Below, piece by piece: positions 43,708 through 55,512 of a stretch of DNA of 64,000 nt. This stretch comes from Dinoroseobacter sp. (GTDB lineage Bacteria > Pseudomonadota > Alphaproteobacteria > Rhodobacterales > Rhodobacteraceae). The translations under genes and the position numbers were made by a program. Below the pieces are notes generated by a model, which was given only the letters and a program-made list of their open reading frames with translations, did not search any database and was not told where the DNA came from. The stretch spans positions 1 to 64,000 of the forward strand of contig JASJAW010000036.1 of NCBI GenBank assembly GCA_030066795.1, read 5' to 3'. How positions within the stretch are numbered: the first letter of the stretch is position 1; each line of letters opens with the position of its first letter.

Positions 43708-43947
43708 ATGAAAAACAGAGCAGTAACAAAAGGATGTTCCCAAATGCGGAGCCTCAAGACCCCCTACCCGACAGGCCCCAATCCGCCGGTCACCTCAATC
43801 GCAGCCCATATCATTCTGGGCCTCGCCATGCTTGGCGCCGTGGTCCTCGGCGCCAAAGATTTCTCGGTGCAGACGCTCGCCTACGACATCGGAGAGACCA
43901 TGGAATTGCCAGGCGTTCGCCCCCTGCAACGCCCAGCTTCGTATTGA
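43708..43947 (+). CDS. Small predicted membrane protein
   Basis: A 79-aa protein with one hydrophobic helix (SIAAHIILGLAMLGAVVLGA). GGAG lies 6 bases before the ATG at 43708; MRSLKTPYP from 43744 is another possible start. No family recognised. It ends 5 bases before the convergent aspS stop. Confidence 0.5.
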   Translation: MKNRAVTKGCSQMRSLKTPYPTGPNPPVTSIAAHIILGLAMLGAVVLGAKDFSVQTLAYDIGETMELPGVRPLQRPASY

Positions 43948-43952
43948 TCGCC

Positions 43953-45845
43953 TTAGTCCTGCGGGATGACCCGCAGGCCAAGCTCACGCAGCTGTTCACC
44001 GCTCGGATCTGACGGCGCATTCATCATCAGGTCCTCGGCGCGCTGGTTCATCGGGAACATGATGATCTCGCGAATGTTGGCTGTGTCAGCCAGAAGCATC
44101 ACGATCCGGTCGATCCCTGCCGCGCAGCCGCCATGGGGTGGTGGTCCGTATTTGAACGCACTGACCATGCCGCCAAAACGGCGTTCGACCTCCTCAGGGC
44201 CATACCCGGCGATCCCGAAAGCCTTGTACATGATGTCGAGCTTGTGGTTCCGGATCGCGCCGGACACCAGCTCATACCCGTTGCAGGCAAGGTCGTACTG
44301 GTATCCCAGCACATCGAGCGGATCTCCGTCGAGGGCTTCCATCCCGCCTTGAGGCATCGAAAACGGGTTGTGCGAGAAGTCGATCACGCCCTCGTCGTCT
44401 TTTTCGTACATCGGGAAATCTACGATCCACGCAAAGGCGAAGCGGTCGTTTTCGACCAGCCCCAACTCCTCGCCGATCACCACACGGGCGCGACCCGCAA
44501 CACCCTCAAAGCTCTCGGGTTTTCCGCCGAGGAAGAAGGCCGCGTCACCGATTCCAAGGCCTAACTGCTGGCGGAGCGCCTCGGTCCGCTCGGGCCCGAT
44601 GTTTTTGGCGAGCGGACCAGCGGCCTCGATCCACTCGTCTGCCGTTTTATCGTAGTAGATTCCCTCTTTGAGCAACGCTTCGAGCTCGGAAGGATCGTTC
44701 TTAGCAGCGTCACCAAATCCAAAGCCGGTGCCGTCGCCTTCCCCACGACCGTTTGGATCGATCTTTCGCCAGAAGATATAGCCCATGCCCGGCAGGCCTT
44801 GCTCCTGCGCGAACTTGTTCATGCGATCGCAGAACTTGCGGCTCCCGCCGCTCGGCGCCGGAATGGCGCGAATTTCGGTGCCTTCTTGCTCCAGAAGTTT
44901 GGCAAAGATTGCAAAACCGGAGCCTTCAAAATGCTCGGAGACAATCTGCATCTTGATCGGGTTGCGCAGGTCCGGCTTATCGGTACCGTACCACAGCGCC
45001 GCATCACGGAAGCTGATCTGCGGCCAGTCCTGATCGACCTTGCGCCCACCGCCGAACTCCTCAAAGAGTCCCTTCATCACCGGCTCGATCGTGTCGAACA
45101 CGTCCTGCTGATTCACAAAACTCATCTCCAGATCGAGCTGGTAGAAATCCGTGGGCGACCGGTCGGCGCGTGGGTCCTCGTCCCGGAAGCAGGGCGCGAT
45201 CTGATAATACTTGTCGAAGCCGCCGACCATGATCAGCTGCTTGAATTGCTGCGGCGCCTGCGGCAGCGCGTAGAACTTGCCCGGATGCAGGCGTGAAGGC
45301 ACGAGGAAGTCGCGCGCGCCTTCCGGGCTGGACGCCGTGATGATCGGGGTTTGGAATTCCGTAAAGTCGATGTCCCACATACGTTTGCGGATCGACTGCA
45401 CCACTTTCGACCGCAGCATGATGTTGTCATGCAGGCTTTCGCGGCGCAGGTCGAGGAAGCGATATTTCAGGCGCGTTTCTTCGGGATACTCCTGATCCCC
45501 AAAGACCGGCAGCGGCAGTTCCTCGGCTGTGCCCAGAATTTCCATGTCGCGGATGAAAACTTCGATCTCGCCGGTTGGAATCTTTGGGTTGATCAGGCTT
45601 TCGTCTCGCGCTTTCACCGTTCCATCAATGCGGATACACCATTCCGAGCGAACCTTCTCGACCTCTGTAAAAACGGGGCTGTCCGGATCGCACAGAACCT
45701 GGGTCATCCCGTAGTGATCACGCAGATCAATGAACAGAACCCCGCCATGATCGCGCACGCGGTGCACCCACCCGGACAGACGGACGGTATCGCCCACGGC
45801 GTCTTTCGTCAGATCGGCGCAGGAATGGGTGCGATAGGCATGCAT
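43953..45845 (-). CDS. aspS: Aspartyl-tRNA synthetase
   Basis: A 630-aa class II synthetase. The N-terminal OB-fold anticodon domain contains [17 protein letters not shown]; class II motif 2 is in [24 protein letters not shown]; motif 3 is in [29 protein letters not shown]. It charges tRNA-Asp and, in many Alphaproteobacteria, also tRNA-Asn for later amidation by GatCAB. ATG at 45845. It lies 76 bases downstream of bchJ on the same strand. Confidence 0.97.
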   Translation of the reverse strand: MHAYRTHSCADLTKDAVGDTVRLSGWVHRVRDHGGVLFIDLRDHYGMTQVLCDPDSPVFTEVEKVRSEWCIRIDGTVKARDESLINPKIPTGEIEVFIRDMEILGTAEELPLPVFGDQEYPEETRLKYRFLDLRRESLHDNIMLRSKVVQSIRKRMWDIDFTEFQTPIITASSPEGARDFLVPSRLHPGKFYALPQAPQQFKQLIMVGGFDKYYQIAPCFRDEDPRADRSPTDFYQLDLEMSFVNQQDVFDTIEPVMKGLFEEFGGGRKVDQDWPQISFRDAALWYGTDKPDLRNPIKMQIVSEHFEGSGFAIFAKLLEQEGTEIRAIPAPSGGSRKFCDRMNKFAQEQGLPGMGYIFWRKIDPNGRGEGDGTGFGFGDAAKNDPSELEALLKEGIYYDKTADEWIEAAGPLAKNIGPERTEALRQQLGLGIGDAAFFLGGKPESFEGVAGRARVVIGEELGLVENDRFAFAWIVDFPMYEKDDEGVIDFSHNPFSMPQGGMEALDGDPLDVLGYQYDLACNGYELVSGAIRNHKLDIMYKAFGIAGYGPEEVERRFGGMVSAFKYGPPPHGGCAAGIDRIVMLLADTANIREIIMFPMNQRAEDLMMNAPSDPSGEQLRELGLRVIPQD

Positions 45846-45921
45846 GGGGATCCCCGAAACTCAGATGCAAAGTCTCGGGCCATACATACGACCGCGCCTT
45901 GAGTGTCAAGGCACGGGAGGC

Positions 45922-46548
45922 TCAGAAGGCGGTACGTGTCAACTCAAACCGGCAGGCCGCGTCTCCGCAGGCACAACACCGGGTTTCGCGCGCGGTGTAA
46001 TCAGGCGCCACGAGACGGCGAAAAAGGGTTTCAAAGACCGCCGTATGCCAGAAGCAAATTGGTTTTTTGGCATGTTCGCCCCGCACCACCGGGTTATCGA
46101 TGATCTCAAATGTCAGCGGGCGGATCGAAACAACCCGAAATTCACCCGAGCCCATGAAAGTCCAGGCATGCTTGCGGATCGCTTTCGTCAGCATCCGCGC
46201 GGACGGTCCCGGGGGAAGGGCGCGCAGCAGCCAGCGGACCGGTGCAGGAATGCGGTTTGCAATAATGTAATTCGCGGTCGCCTCGCCTGCGGCCCACGCC
46301 AGCCGTGGCGCACGGTTGGGCATATCCTGACGCAGCGCTTGATGGATGCGGGCCACTGGGCGTTCGTCGATCATGCCGCTTTCCGGAGGCAGGTCGAACA
46401 TGCCCGCAGAGGCAAGAATATGGGCCGCCAAGCGCGGCCCACCCTCTTCTTCCAGTACATTCAGAAGTTGCAGAACGGCGTTGGGGCCGATGCGCGCATG
46501 CGTATCAGGAGGCGCCCAGACATTTTCTGAACCGCCGTCGAGGGGCAT
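45922..46548 (-). CDS. bchJ: Bacteriochlorophyll biosynthesis protein BchJ (V4R domain)
   Basis: A 208-aa protein with a C-terminal V4R domain; the Cys cluster is RCCACGDAACRFEL and the preceding FWHTAVFETLFRRL is typical. BchJ was named 4-vinyl reductase in Rhodobacter; later work assigns that reaction mainly to BciA/BciB and suggests BchJ helps substrate delivery. The ATG at 46548 overlaps the bchE stop by one base (TGATG), so translation is coupled. The frame stays open upstream to 46692, which is not coding. The bchG and bchP genes that often follow are absent. Confidence 0.9.
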   Translation of the reverse strand: MPLDGGSENVWAPPDTHARIGPNAVLQLLNVLEEEGGPRLAAHILASAGMFDLPPESGMIDERPVARIHQALRQDMPNRAPRLAWAAGEATANYIIANRIPAPVRWLLRALPPGPSARMLTKAIRKHAWTFMGSGEFRVVSIRPLTFEIIDNPVVRGEHAKKPICFWHTAVFETLFRRLVAPDYTARETRCCACGDAACRFELTRTAF

Positions 46549-48191
46549 CAGACATCCTCCATCTGCTGCGTTCCGCCCCCACAGGCCTTGATCGGCTCCC
46601 GCTTTTCGAGATGTTCGGGCAGCTTGAACGAGGTATCCAGCGCCTTGCGCCGCGCAGCCGCCTGAGATGCACGATCGGCTGCCGCTTCCCAATCGTCCAT
46701 CTGGGCCTTCGCTATTTTGCGAGTCCGGTCGAAATTGAAGTTCACCTTGTCCTTGGACTGCGGCCCCCAGTAGTTGGCCTTCCCCAGATCATAGAACTTC
46801 CGCTCAAACCCAGCCTTCAGGAAGGCTTTCAAGCACCCAAGCAGGTATTTCCTCCGATAGCCTGTGCCACGCCAAGGGTAGTGGAAGAGTGCTTTCTGCA
46901 TGTAGAAGCGGCGATAGTTCTTCATCACGCCGTTCAACAACTCGCCCCGCGTCATCGCCTCAGGCGCCATGATCGGGGTCACAAAATTGTACTTGGAGAA
47001 GTCGAAGATCTCGACCTTGTCGCCCAGTTCCTGAAACAGAGGCGTGAAGGGCCAGGGCGTATACATTGCCCAGTTCGCCAGATCCGGCTGCCAGTCCCAC
47101 GCCATGCGATAGGTTTCTTCGAGAGTTTCCGGCGTCTCATTGTCGAGCCCGACAATGAACTGCGCTTCGACGAAAATATCGGCTTCGCGCAGAAGGCGGA
47201 TCGCCTCCTTGTTCTCGGCAACCTTGGTTTCCTTGTTGAACCGGTCGAGCTTCAACTGCGCCGCAGCCTCAGTTCCAAGGCTCACATGGACCAGCCCCGC
47301 CTTTCGGTAGAGCGGCAACAGTTCCCGGTCCCGATAAATGTCGGTGACACGGGTGTTGATCCCCCATTGGACCTTATCTGGCAGACCGCGCGCGATCAGT
47401 TCTTCACAGAATTTGATGAACTTCTTGCGGTTGATGGTGGGTTCCTCGTCCGCAAGGATAAAGAAACCGACGTCGTGGTCATTCACCAAGCGTTCGATTT
47501 CGTCCACGACCTTGATTGGGTCACGCACCCGGTAATCGCGCCAGAACTTCCACTGCGAGCAAAACGAACAGGTGAAGGGACAGCCGCGCGCCATGTTGGG
47601 GATTGCAACGCGCCGATTGAGAGGAACGTAAATGTACTTTTCCCACTCCAGCAAGGACCAATCCGGGTCGATCCCGTCGAGGTTCTTCACAGTACTCGCG
47701 GCCTGTGTGGCGACGATTTTCTCGCCTTCGCGAAACGCCAGCCCTTTGATCTTGCGACGATCTTCGGGCCACCGGCCCTCGGCAACCGTGCGGGCAAGCT
47801 CGGTCATGATCTCTTCGCCCTCGCCGCGGACGACGACATCAACTTCAGGGGCTTCCGAAAAAACCTGCTTGTACATAAACGTGGCGTGGATGCCCCCCAA
47901 GACGCGGAGCGCATCCGGCGCTTCTTCAGAGGCGATCTTCAGCACCTTCTCCGCTTCATAGATGGCTGGAGTAATGGCTGTAGTGCCGACGATATCTGGT
48001 GCGATCTCGCGAATTCGGGCGCGCAGCGAGTCGTCAGTCAGGTCATTGGTCATGGCGTCGACGAAATGCACGTCGTCGAACCCGGCCGCTTTCAGACTAC
48101 CGGCAAGGTAAGCAACCCAAGCCGGTGGCCAGTTTCCTGCTATTTCAGCGCCACCGGAATGATAGTTCGGATGAATAAAAAGAATCCGCAT
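46548..48191 (-). CDS. bchE: Anaerobic Mg-protoporphyrin IX monomethyl ester cyclase BchE
   Basis: A 547-aa B12-binding radical SAM enzyme that makes the isocyclic ring of bacteriochlorophyll without oxygen. The N-terminal cobalamin-binding-like domain begins [24 protein letters not shown]; the radical SAM cluster Cys are in [12 protein letters not shown] (C-x3-C-x2-C, about residue 205); [13 protein letters not shown] follows. Length is normal for BchE. The ATG at 48191 has GGAGGG upstream. A complex half-site array just upstream predicts PpsR and FNR/FnrL control. The operon here is only bchE-bchJ. Confidence 0.93.
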   Translation of the reverse strand: MRILFIHPNYHSGGAEIAGNWPPAWVAYLAGSLKAAGFDDVHFVDAMTNDLTDDSLRARIREIAPDIVGTTAITPAIYEAEKVLKIASEEAPDALRVLGGIHATFMYKQVFSEAPEVDVVVRGEGEEIMTELARTVAEGRWPEDRRKIKGLAFREGEKIVATQAASTVKNLDGIDPDWSLLEWEKYIYVPLNRRVAIPNMARGCPFTCSFCSQWKFWRDYRVRDPIKVVDEIERLVNDHDVGFFILADEEPTINRKKFIKFCEELIARGLPDKVQWGINTRVTDIYRDRELLPLYRKAGLVHVSLGTEAAAQLKLDRFNKETKVAENKEAIRLLREADIFVEAQFIVGLDNETPETLEETYRMAWDWQPDLANWAMYTPWPFTPLFQELGDKVEIFDFSKYNFVTPIMAPEAMTRGELLNGVMKNYRRFYMQKALFHYPWRGTGYRRKYLLGCLKAFLKAGFERKFYDLGKANYWGPQSKDKVNFNFDRTRKIAKAQMDDWEAAADRASQAAARRKALDTSFKLPEHLEKREPIKACGGGTQQMEDV

Positions 48192-48229
48192 GTTGCCCTC
48201 CGCTGTTCGCGAAAGGATGACATGCTTTG

Positions 48230-48262
48230 TGTCAATCTAAATTGACACATGTCAAATTGACA
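48230..48262. promoter_or_regulatory. PpsR-type and FNR-type site array upstream of bchE
   Basis: TGT-N12-ACA with symmetric arms (TGTCAAT ... ATTGACA) occupies 48230-48247, the PpsR/CrtJ consensus. TTGACACATGTCAA at 48242-48255 fits TTGA-N6-TCAA, the FNR/FnrL core. A compact TGTCAAATTGACA follows at 48250-48262. The array begins 39 bases upstream of the bchE start. Sequence match is direct; factor identity is inference from family knowledge. Confidence 0.75.
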
Positions 48263-48268
48263 GCGCGA

Positions 48269-48484
48269 TTATTGCTGGGCGGGTTGCTCGCCGCCCTGGA
48301 ACTCTGTCTTGATCATGTCCGTGCTCAGTTGCCGGTTCAAAGATCCCGATTGCGTCGTCATCGCGGGTTCCAGCGTGAAACGCACCGCAATGCCCAGACC
48401 CACCAGAGCGCCCGTTAAAACGACCCAGTCGACCGTTACAGCGCCATCCTCCGGACGCCAGAAGTTTCTCATCCAATACATCAT
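48269..48484 (-). CDS. Small Flp-pilin-like membrane protein
   Basis: A 71-aa protein. A short basic N terminus is followed by G-AVTVDW and a hydrophobic helix (VVLTGALVGLGIAV), which looks like a Flp/TadE-type prepilin site (G, then acidic residue at +5 and aromatic at +6, here Asp-Trp instead of Glu-Tyr). The rest is polar. It lies directly upstream of the bchE regulatory array; it could be cotranscribed but may have its own promoter. ATG at 48484 or 48481. Confidence 0.7.
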   Translation of the reverse strand: MMYWMRNFWRPEDGAVTVDWVVLTGALVGLGIAVRFTLEPAMTTQSGSLNRQLSTDMIKTEFQGGEQPAQQ

Positions 48485-48569
48485 TGTGCGTACCTATCTC
48501 ACAGCCGGCACCAAACACACGGTGCGCTATCAGAATTAGCGCTTCGCTAGGGCGAAATTGAGGCAAATT

Positions 48570-49340
48570 TCAGTAAGGACGGGCCACATTGCCGGAATAA
48601 AAGTAAAGACCTAGCCCCAAAGCGAAAACAATGTTGCCAGCAATGGCATGAAGGACCACAGCCTCGGGAAAATTGCGACGCGCTTCATAGGCATAGGCAA
48701 AGGCCAAGCCACCTGAAAACGTCATCGCCAGAACCACCCAATGCCAGTACATCAGGTGCACCCAAGAAAAGAGTGCGGCATTCAATGTAATCCGCGTCCA
48801 CAGCCTGCGCGGAAGAACCGCGTCGTAGCGACGAAAGAACAGCGGCCGGAAAACCAACTCCTGCGGCAGGGCAGAAAGAACCGGGTAGAGCAGCAGGATC
48901 ATCACAAGCAATTCCGGCTGCGTCCGCACAAGGATCAGGAACGCGTCGGGGCGCAGGCTCAGAATGACCGCGCAGGAGATCACTGTGGTCGCAATCGAAA
49001 ACAGGCCAACAAACCGCCATGACACGCGATGCAGCCCGTCCAGAAGATCGCGCCACTGAAAGCCCGCAGTGATGTGAAGCAACCACAAACCTACAGCCAT
49101 AGACGCAAACAGCGCCGAAAACATACGCTCAGGCGGCAAAGCAACCGCGATAATGCCCGGGGCAATGACAAAAAACACGACAAACTCGGCGCGTAGGCGC
49201 CACAGGACACGAGCGCTATGCGGGTCAGAGAGGAGCGTCACTTGCGTTTCCGTGAATTGGTGTTCTGCGCGAAAGATAGCTGCGGTGTTCAATGTTCCAA
49301 GCGCGCGCCATTCACGCTCTTGCGAACAGGGCGCGGGCAT
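48570..49340 (-). CDS. CPBP family intramembrane metalloprotease-like protein
   Basis: A 256-aa membrane protein with about seven hydrophobic segments. The CPBP motif 1 appears as PQELVFRPLFFRRY (usually EExxxR; here the first Glu is Gln), with a second motif FSWVHLMYWHW and a third HAIAGNIV supplying His. Family members include prenyl-protein proteases and immunity proteins. ATG at 49340 chosen; a start further in is possible because only 39 bases separate it from the divergent carB. Confidence 0.75.
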   Translation of the reverse strand: MPAPCSQEREWRALGTLNTAAIFRAEHQFTETQVTLLSDPHSARVLWRLRAEFVVFFVIAPGIIAVALPPERMFSALFASMAVGLWLLHITAGFQWRDLLDGLHRVSWRFVGLFSIATTVISCAVILSLRPDAFLILVRTQPELLVMILLLYPVLSALPQELVFRPLFFRRYDAVLPRRLWTRITLNAALFSWVHLMYWHWVVLAMTFSGGLAFAYAYEARRNFPEAVVLHAIAGNIVFALGLGLYFYSGNVARPY

Positions 49341-49379
49341 GTATAACCCCCAACAATTTGCGCCACTGGAGTCTGCTCG

Positions 49380-52694
<3,315 letters not shown>

Positions 52695-52709
52695 GCGCCG
52701 CGCGCGGCT

Positions 52710-53345
52710 CTAGCTATGCTTGCCATAGAGTGAGCGATGGCCGAACCGGCCGCCTGCCAACCTGTGCCGCGCGCCTTTCGGCTCAAATTCTCGGTACTTT
52801 CCGCCCGAGAAAACCGCGAGATCGAGCGCGAGCCCCCGTTTGATGATTTCGGCACCGATATCCCGACCATCCGGAAGATAGGCTGTGCCCACCTGCCGGT
52901 CGTAGGAGGTCTCTCCATGCATGACGACGGTCACCCGTTGACCTTTGCATAAATCGACCATCGCCCATTTCGATTTCTGCCCGAACGGCATGTCAATCTC
53001 GGGCGCGTCGATCCCGGCCAGACGGATTTTGGTGCGGCCTATGCAAATTGTATCGCCATCGATAACCCATACACGGCCAGATAGCTTGCTTCCACGTGCA
53101 GCGGGTGTGATGGGATGGATACGAGGTCTGCCAAAGTCATCCGCGGCTGCGTGCGTTCTGTGATGATCCTTGGGCTTTTGTGGCGCAGCAGGCTCCGCTG
53201 CCCTGAGTGGCTTGGGCGCTTTTTGCGACCGCGGCACGGACGCAGAGTCCGTCGACTTTCGCTGCGGTCGGCTGGACCTATCAGAGCCTTGAGTTGCCGC
53301 ATACAGAAAAAAGAGTAGCAGACCGAGACCAATAAGAAGCTCCAT
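52710..53345 (-). CDS. Thermonuclease-like (TNase) protein
   Basis: A 211-aa protein with an N-terminal membrane anchor (MELLIGLGLLLFFLYAATQ), a charged linker of about 70 residues and an SNase domain: VWVIDGDTICIGRTKIRLAGIDAPE with metal-binding Asp and catalytic Arg, and SYDRQVGTAYLPDGRDIGAEIIKRGLAL. It could cut DNA or RNA at the envelope or periplasm. ATG at 53345; the frame remains open upstream but belongs to the other strand's gene. Confidence 0.85.
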   Translation of the reverse strand: MELLIGLGLLLFFLYAATQGSDRSSRPQRKSTDSASVPRSQKAPKPLRAAEPAAPQKPKDHHRTHAAADDFGRPRIHPITPAARGSKLSGRVWVIDGDTICIGRTKIRLAGIDAPEIDMPFGQKSKWAMVDLCKGQRVTVVMHGETSYDRQVGTAYLPDGRDIGAEIIKRGLALDLAVFSGGKYREFEPKGARHRLAGGRFGHRSLYGKHS

Positions 53346-53520
53346 TATCTTGCCTTTCGTCACTCGGCATAAAATGAAGCAGAACCAGGTCGGACGCGTT
53401 GTAGCAAATTCGCCATTTTCTTTCGGATTGTTGCCAAAGGCGCGGAGATTCCAAGCCTTTGCCACAGTTTCTGCATATTCCAAACGGATGCTGGGCAGCG
53501 TTCTACGTAAGGAGACACCG

Positions 53521-54180
53521 ATGCCAGAGTCCTCAATTTCTACGTCCTTTTGGGATGTCCTTCTCCAAATGGGTGGCTCAGTGACAATCTTGGCCTTCGT
53601 AGCGGTGGGGATCATACTCGCCGGGGTATCCGGCCTGAGATACATGCGCCGCAAAGCCAAAACAGAACCGGTGGTCCAGTCAGACAACCCGATCGTCGCC
53701 TCTGACGCATTGCTGGACGCGCTGGAACAAACCACCTTCAAAAAAGCCTCCGTATTGTCCGATGATGAGGCCCGCGTTTTACGCTGTCTGGCCGCCTGGG
53801 AACGCCGCCAAACCAAAGGGTACCGCGTTCTGGCAGGCGTTCCGCTCGGCACTCTCGTGACAGCGCAACCGAGCGAGGCGGATCCCGAGGCACTCAAAGC
53901 GCTGGCGCAGGTCCGCGTGGATTTTGCAGTTATCGACGCTGCAGGCGAACCGGCATTGATGATCGACATGCCAGGGCGCGCCATCGAAGGAGAAGATGCG
54001 GCGCGCGACGCTGCGATCCGACAGATTACCTGTGATAAGGCCCGCCTGCACATGATCGCGCCAGAAGCTGGGACCGGCGCCGCCGCAGTCGTGGCTCAGG
54101 TAGACAAAGCGCTGGAAACCGGGTTGATCAAGGAAAAGAAACCGATCATGCCGCGTCGTCCAATGGCGCAAGTCGCCTAG
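53521..54180 (+). CDS. DUF2726-like membrane-anchored protein
   Basis: A 219-aa protein with one N-terminal membrane helix (TILAFVAVGIILAGVSGL) and a cytoplasmic domain like DUF2726 (a restriction-endonuclease-like fold family): VDFAVIDAAGEPALMIDMPG fits its core, and the later ITCDKARLHMIAP its end. Function unknown. AAGGAG lies 7 bases before the ATG at 53521. The stop shares CTAG with the convergent gene. Confidence 0.7.
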   Translation: MPESSISTSFWDVLLQMGGSVTILAFVAVGIILAGVSGLRYMRRKAKTEPVVQSDNPIVASDALLDALEQTTFKKASVLSDDEARVLRCLAAWERRQTKGYRVLAGVPLGTLVTAQPSEADPEALKALAQVRVDFAVIDAAGEPALMIDMPGRAIEGEDAARDAAIRQITCDKARLHMIAPEAGTGAAAVVAQVDKALETGLIKEKKPIMPRRPMAQVA

Positions 54181-54632
54181 GATCCCGTCGCCTCCAGCCG
54201 GAGTTTCATATCCATAAGCACTTTTTGAAGCGCGGCGGTCTCTCTCAACATCCGTCGCGCTTCATTTTCCGAGATGGATCCATCCGCGATGGACTGATGG
54301 TATTCGCTCATTAACATCGCGAACCTCTCACAGAGTGCGATCACATCGTCATTCACTGCCCCCTCTTCGGCATTCCGACGGTTCGGATCGTGCGAGAGCA
54401 CCAGCCCGTTCAACTCCGCCAGCGCCGTCGTGACATGGGGAAAGGTCGCGTTCGCTTCGAGTCTCGCAACCGTATCAATGGGCATGAACCGCTCCGCATG
54501 CTCGGGCGCATCCGAGTAATACCGACCCAGCGTGGCCTTGGACTTCCCGCTCAGATCGCACGCTGTTTGTATCCCTAGCGCTTTGACCAAGGCTTCAGTG
54601 TGACGGCGCAGATACGCCGCTTTGTCATTCAT
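54177..54632 (-). CDS. HTH-like protein, unknown
   Basis: A 151-aa protein with a plausible helix-turn-helix near the N terminus (TACDLSGKSKATLGRYYSD) and a helical C-terminal half rich in Glu and Met (ENEARRMLRETAALQKVLMDMK). No family name recognised; it could be a transcription regulator or phage-derived repressor-like protein. The ATG at 54632 is chosen; the frame is open to 54872, but that region holds the tdk leader. Confidence 0.65.
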   Translation of the reverse strand: MNDKAAYLRRHTEALVKALGIQTACDLSGKSKATLGRYYSDAPEHAERFMPIDTVARLEANATFPHVTTALAELNGLVLSHDPNRRNAEEGAVNDDVIALCERFAMLMSEYHQSIADGSISENEARRMLRETAALQKVLMDMKLRLEATGS

Positions 54633-54766
54633 TTTGCTCGCCTTTTGTTTCAAGTCCACCGGCAGGGGGAAATCAGTTTCGACCTTCCCATTAAGCACGA
54701 GCCCTCGACCTGCCACAAGAATACGCCCGGTGAGAAAACCCAGAAATGCAACCGGGAGTGTACGAG

Positions 54767-54838
54767 TACCGGGTCGATTTTCCCCGGACCCGACGGTTGG
54801 GTTGGGGTCTGTCGCGTGCGCGTGGCAGACCCTTTTTT
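54767..54838 (+). promoter_or_regulatory. Attenuator-like leader of tdk
   Basis: CGGGTC and GACCCG (about 54769-54791) form one hairpin. Downstream, GGGTCTG (54805-54811) and CAGACCC (54826-54832) form an intrinsic terminator ending in T6 (54833-54838). GACCC of the first hairpin could instead pair with GGGTC of the terminator stem, which would give mutually exclusive structures. It lies 42 bases before tdk, with no other plus-strand gene for 620 bases upstream. Confidence 0.5.
54805..54838 (+). terminator. Intrinsic terminator in front of tdk
   Basis: A perfect 7-bp stem (GGGTCTG/CAGACCC), 14-base loop and T6 tail. It is placed upstream of tdk, not downstream of a gene, which suggests attenuation or a short RNA. 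Confidence 0.75.
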
Positions 54839-54880
54839 GTTGCGCTTGAACCCAGGTTGGGTTTTGCGGCATCTGGGAGT

Positions 54881-55480
54881 ATGGCGAAGCTCTACTTTCA
54901 CTACTCCACCATGAATGCCGGGAAATCTACGGCGCTGCTGCAGGCCTCGCACAATTATAACGAGCGGGGGATGGATACGCTGTTGCTGATCGCCTCGTTC
55001 GATAATCGCGCCGGAGCTGGAAAGATCGGATCGCGGATCGGGTTGTCCGCACCTGCAACGATTTTCAATAGCTCGACCGACCTCTTCGCGCTGCTGGAGC
55101 AGCATCTTGAAACGCACAAAACGTCTTGCGTGTTTGTTGATGAGGCGCAGTTCCTCACTGACACACAGGTCTGGCAACTTGCCCGCGCTGTCGACGACCT
55201 GGGCGTACCGGTGATGTGTTACGGGCTGCGTGTCGACTTCCTTGGGAAACTCTTTCCTGGCTCTGCTGCACTTCTAGCGCTGGCCGACGAGATGCGGGAA
55301 GTCCGCACGATCTGCCATTGCGGAAAGAAGGCCACGATGGTGATCCGTCAGGACGCGGAGGGGAACGTTCTGACCGAAGGCGCGCAGGTGCAAATTGGCG
55401 GCAACGAGACCTATGTCTCTCTGTGCCGCAAGCACTGGCGTGAGGCCGTCGGCGACCGGGAAACTAACCCCGCTAGATAA
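54881..55480 (+). CDS. tdk: Thymidine kinase (type II)
   Basis: A 199-aa enzyme that phosphorylates thymidine (salvage). Walker A is [19 protein letters not shown] is Walker [16 protein letters not shown] is the lid/substrate region; zinc Cys in TICHCGKKA and SLCRKHW. Start ATG at 54881 ([16 protein letters not shown]) fits the family, though the upstream GGGAG is very close (1 base). It is preceded by an attenuator-like leader. Confidence 0.94.
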   Translation: MAKLYFHYSTMNAGKSTALLQASHNYNERGMDTLLLIASFDNRAGAGKIGSRIGLSAPATIFNSSTDLFALLEQHLETHKTSCVFVDEAQFLTDTQVWQLARAVDDLGVPVMCYGLRVDFLGKLFPGSAALLALADEMREVRTICHCGKKATMVIRQDAEGNVLTEGAQVQIGGNETYVSLCRKHWREAVGDRETNPAR

Positions 55481-55512
55481 CTGTCGCAAGCAGACCAGTA
55501 GCCATTCTTGTG

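Noticed and set aside
46305-48245. 646-aa plus-strand frame opposite bchE
   Set aside because: Antisense to bchE/bchJ; no recognisable motif; arises from codon bias on the other strand.
52710-54053. 447-aa reading of the nuclease frame
   Set aside because: The extension is antisense to the DUF2726-like gene; the membrane anchor MELLIGLG and SNase domain define the start at 53345.
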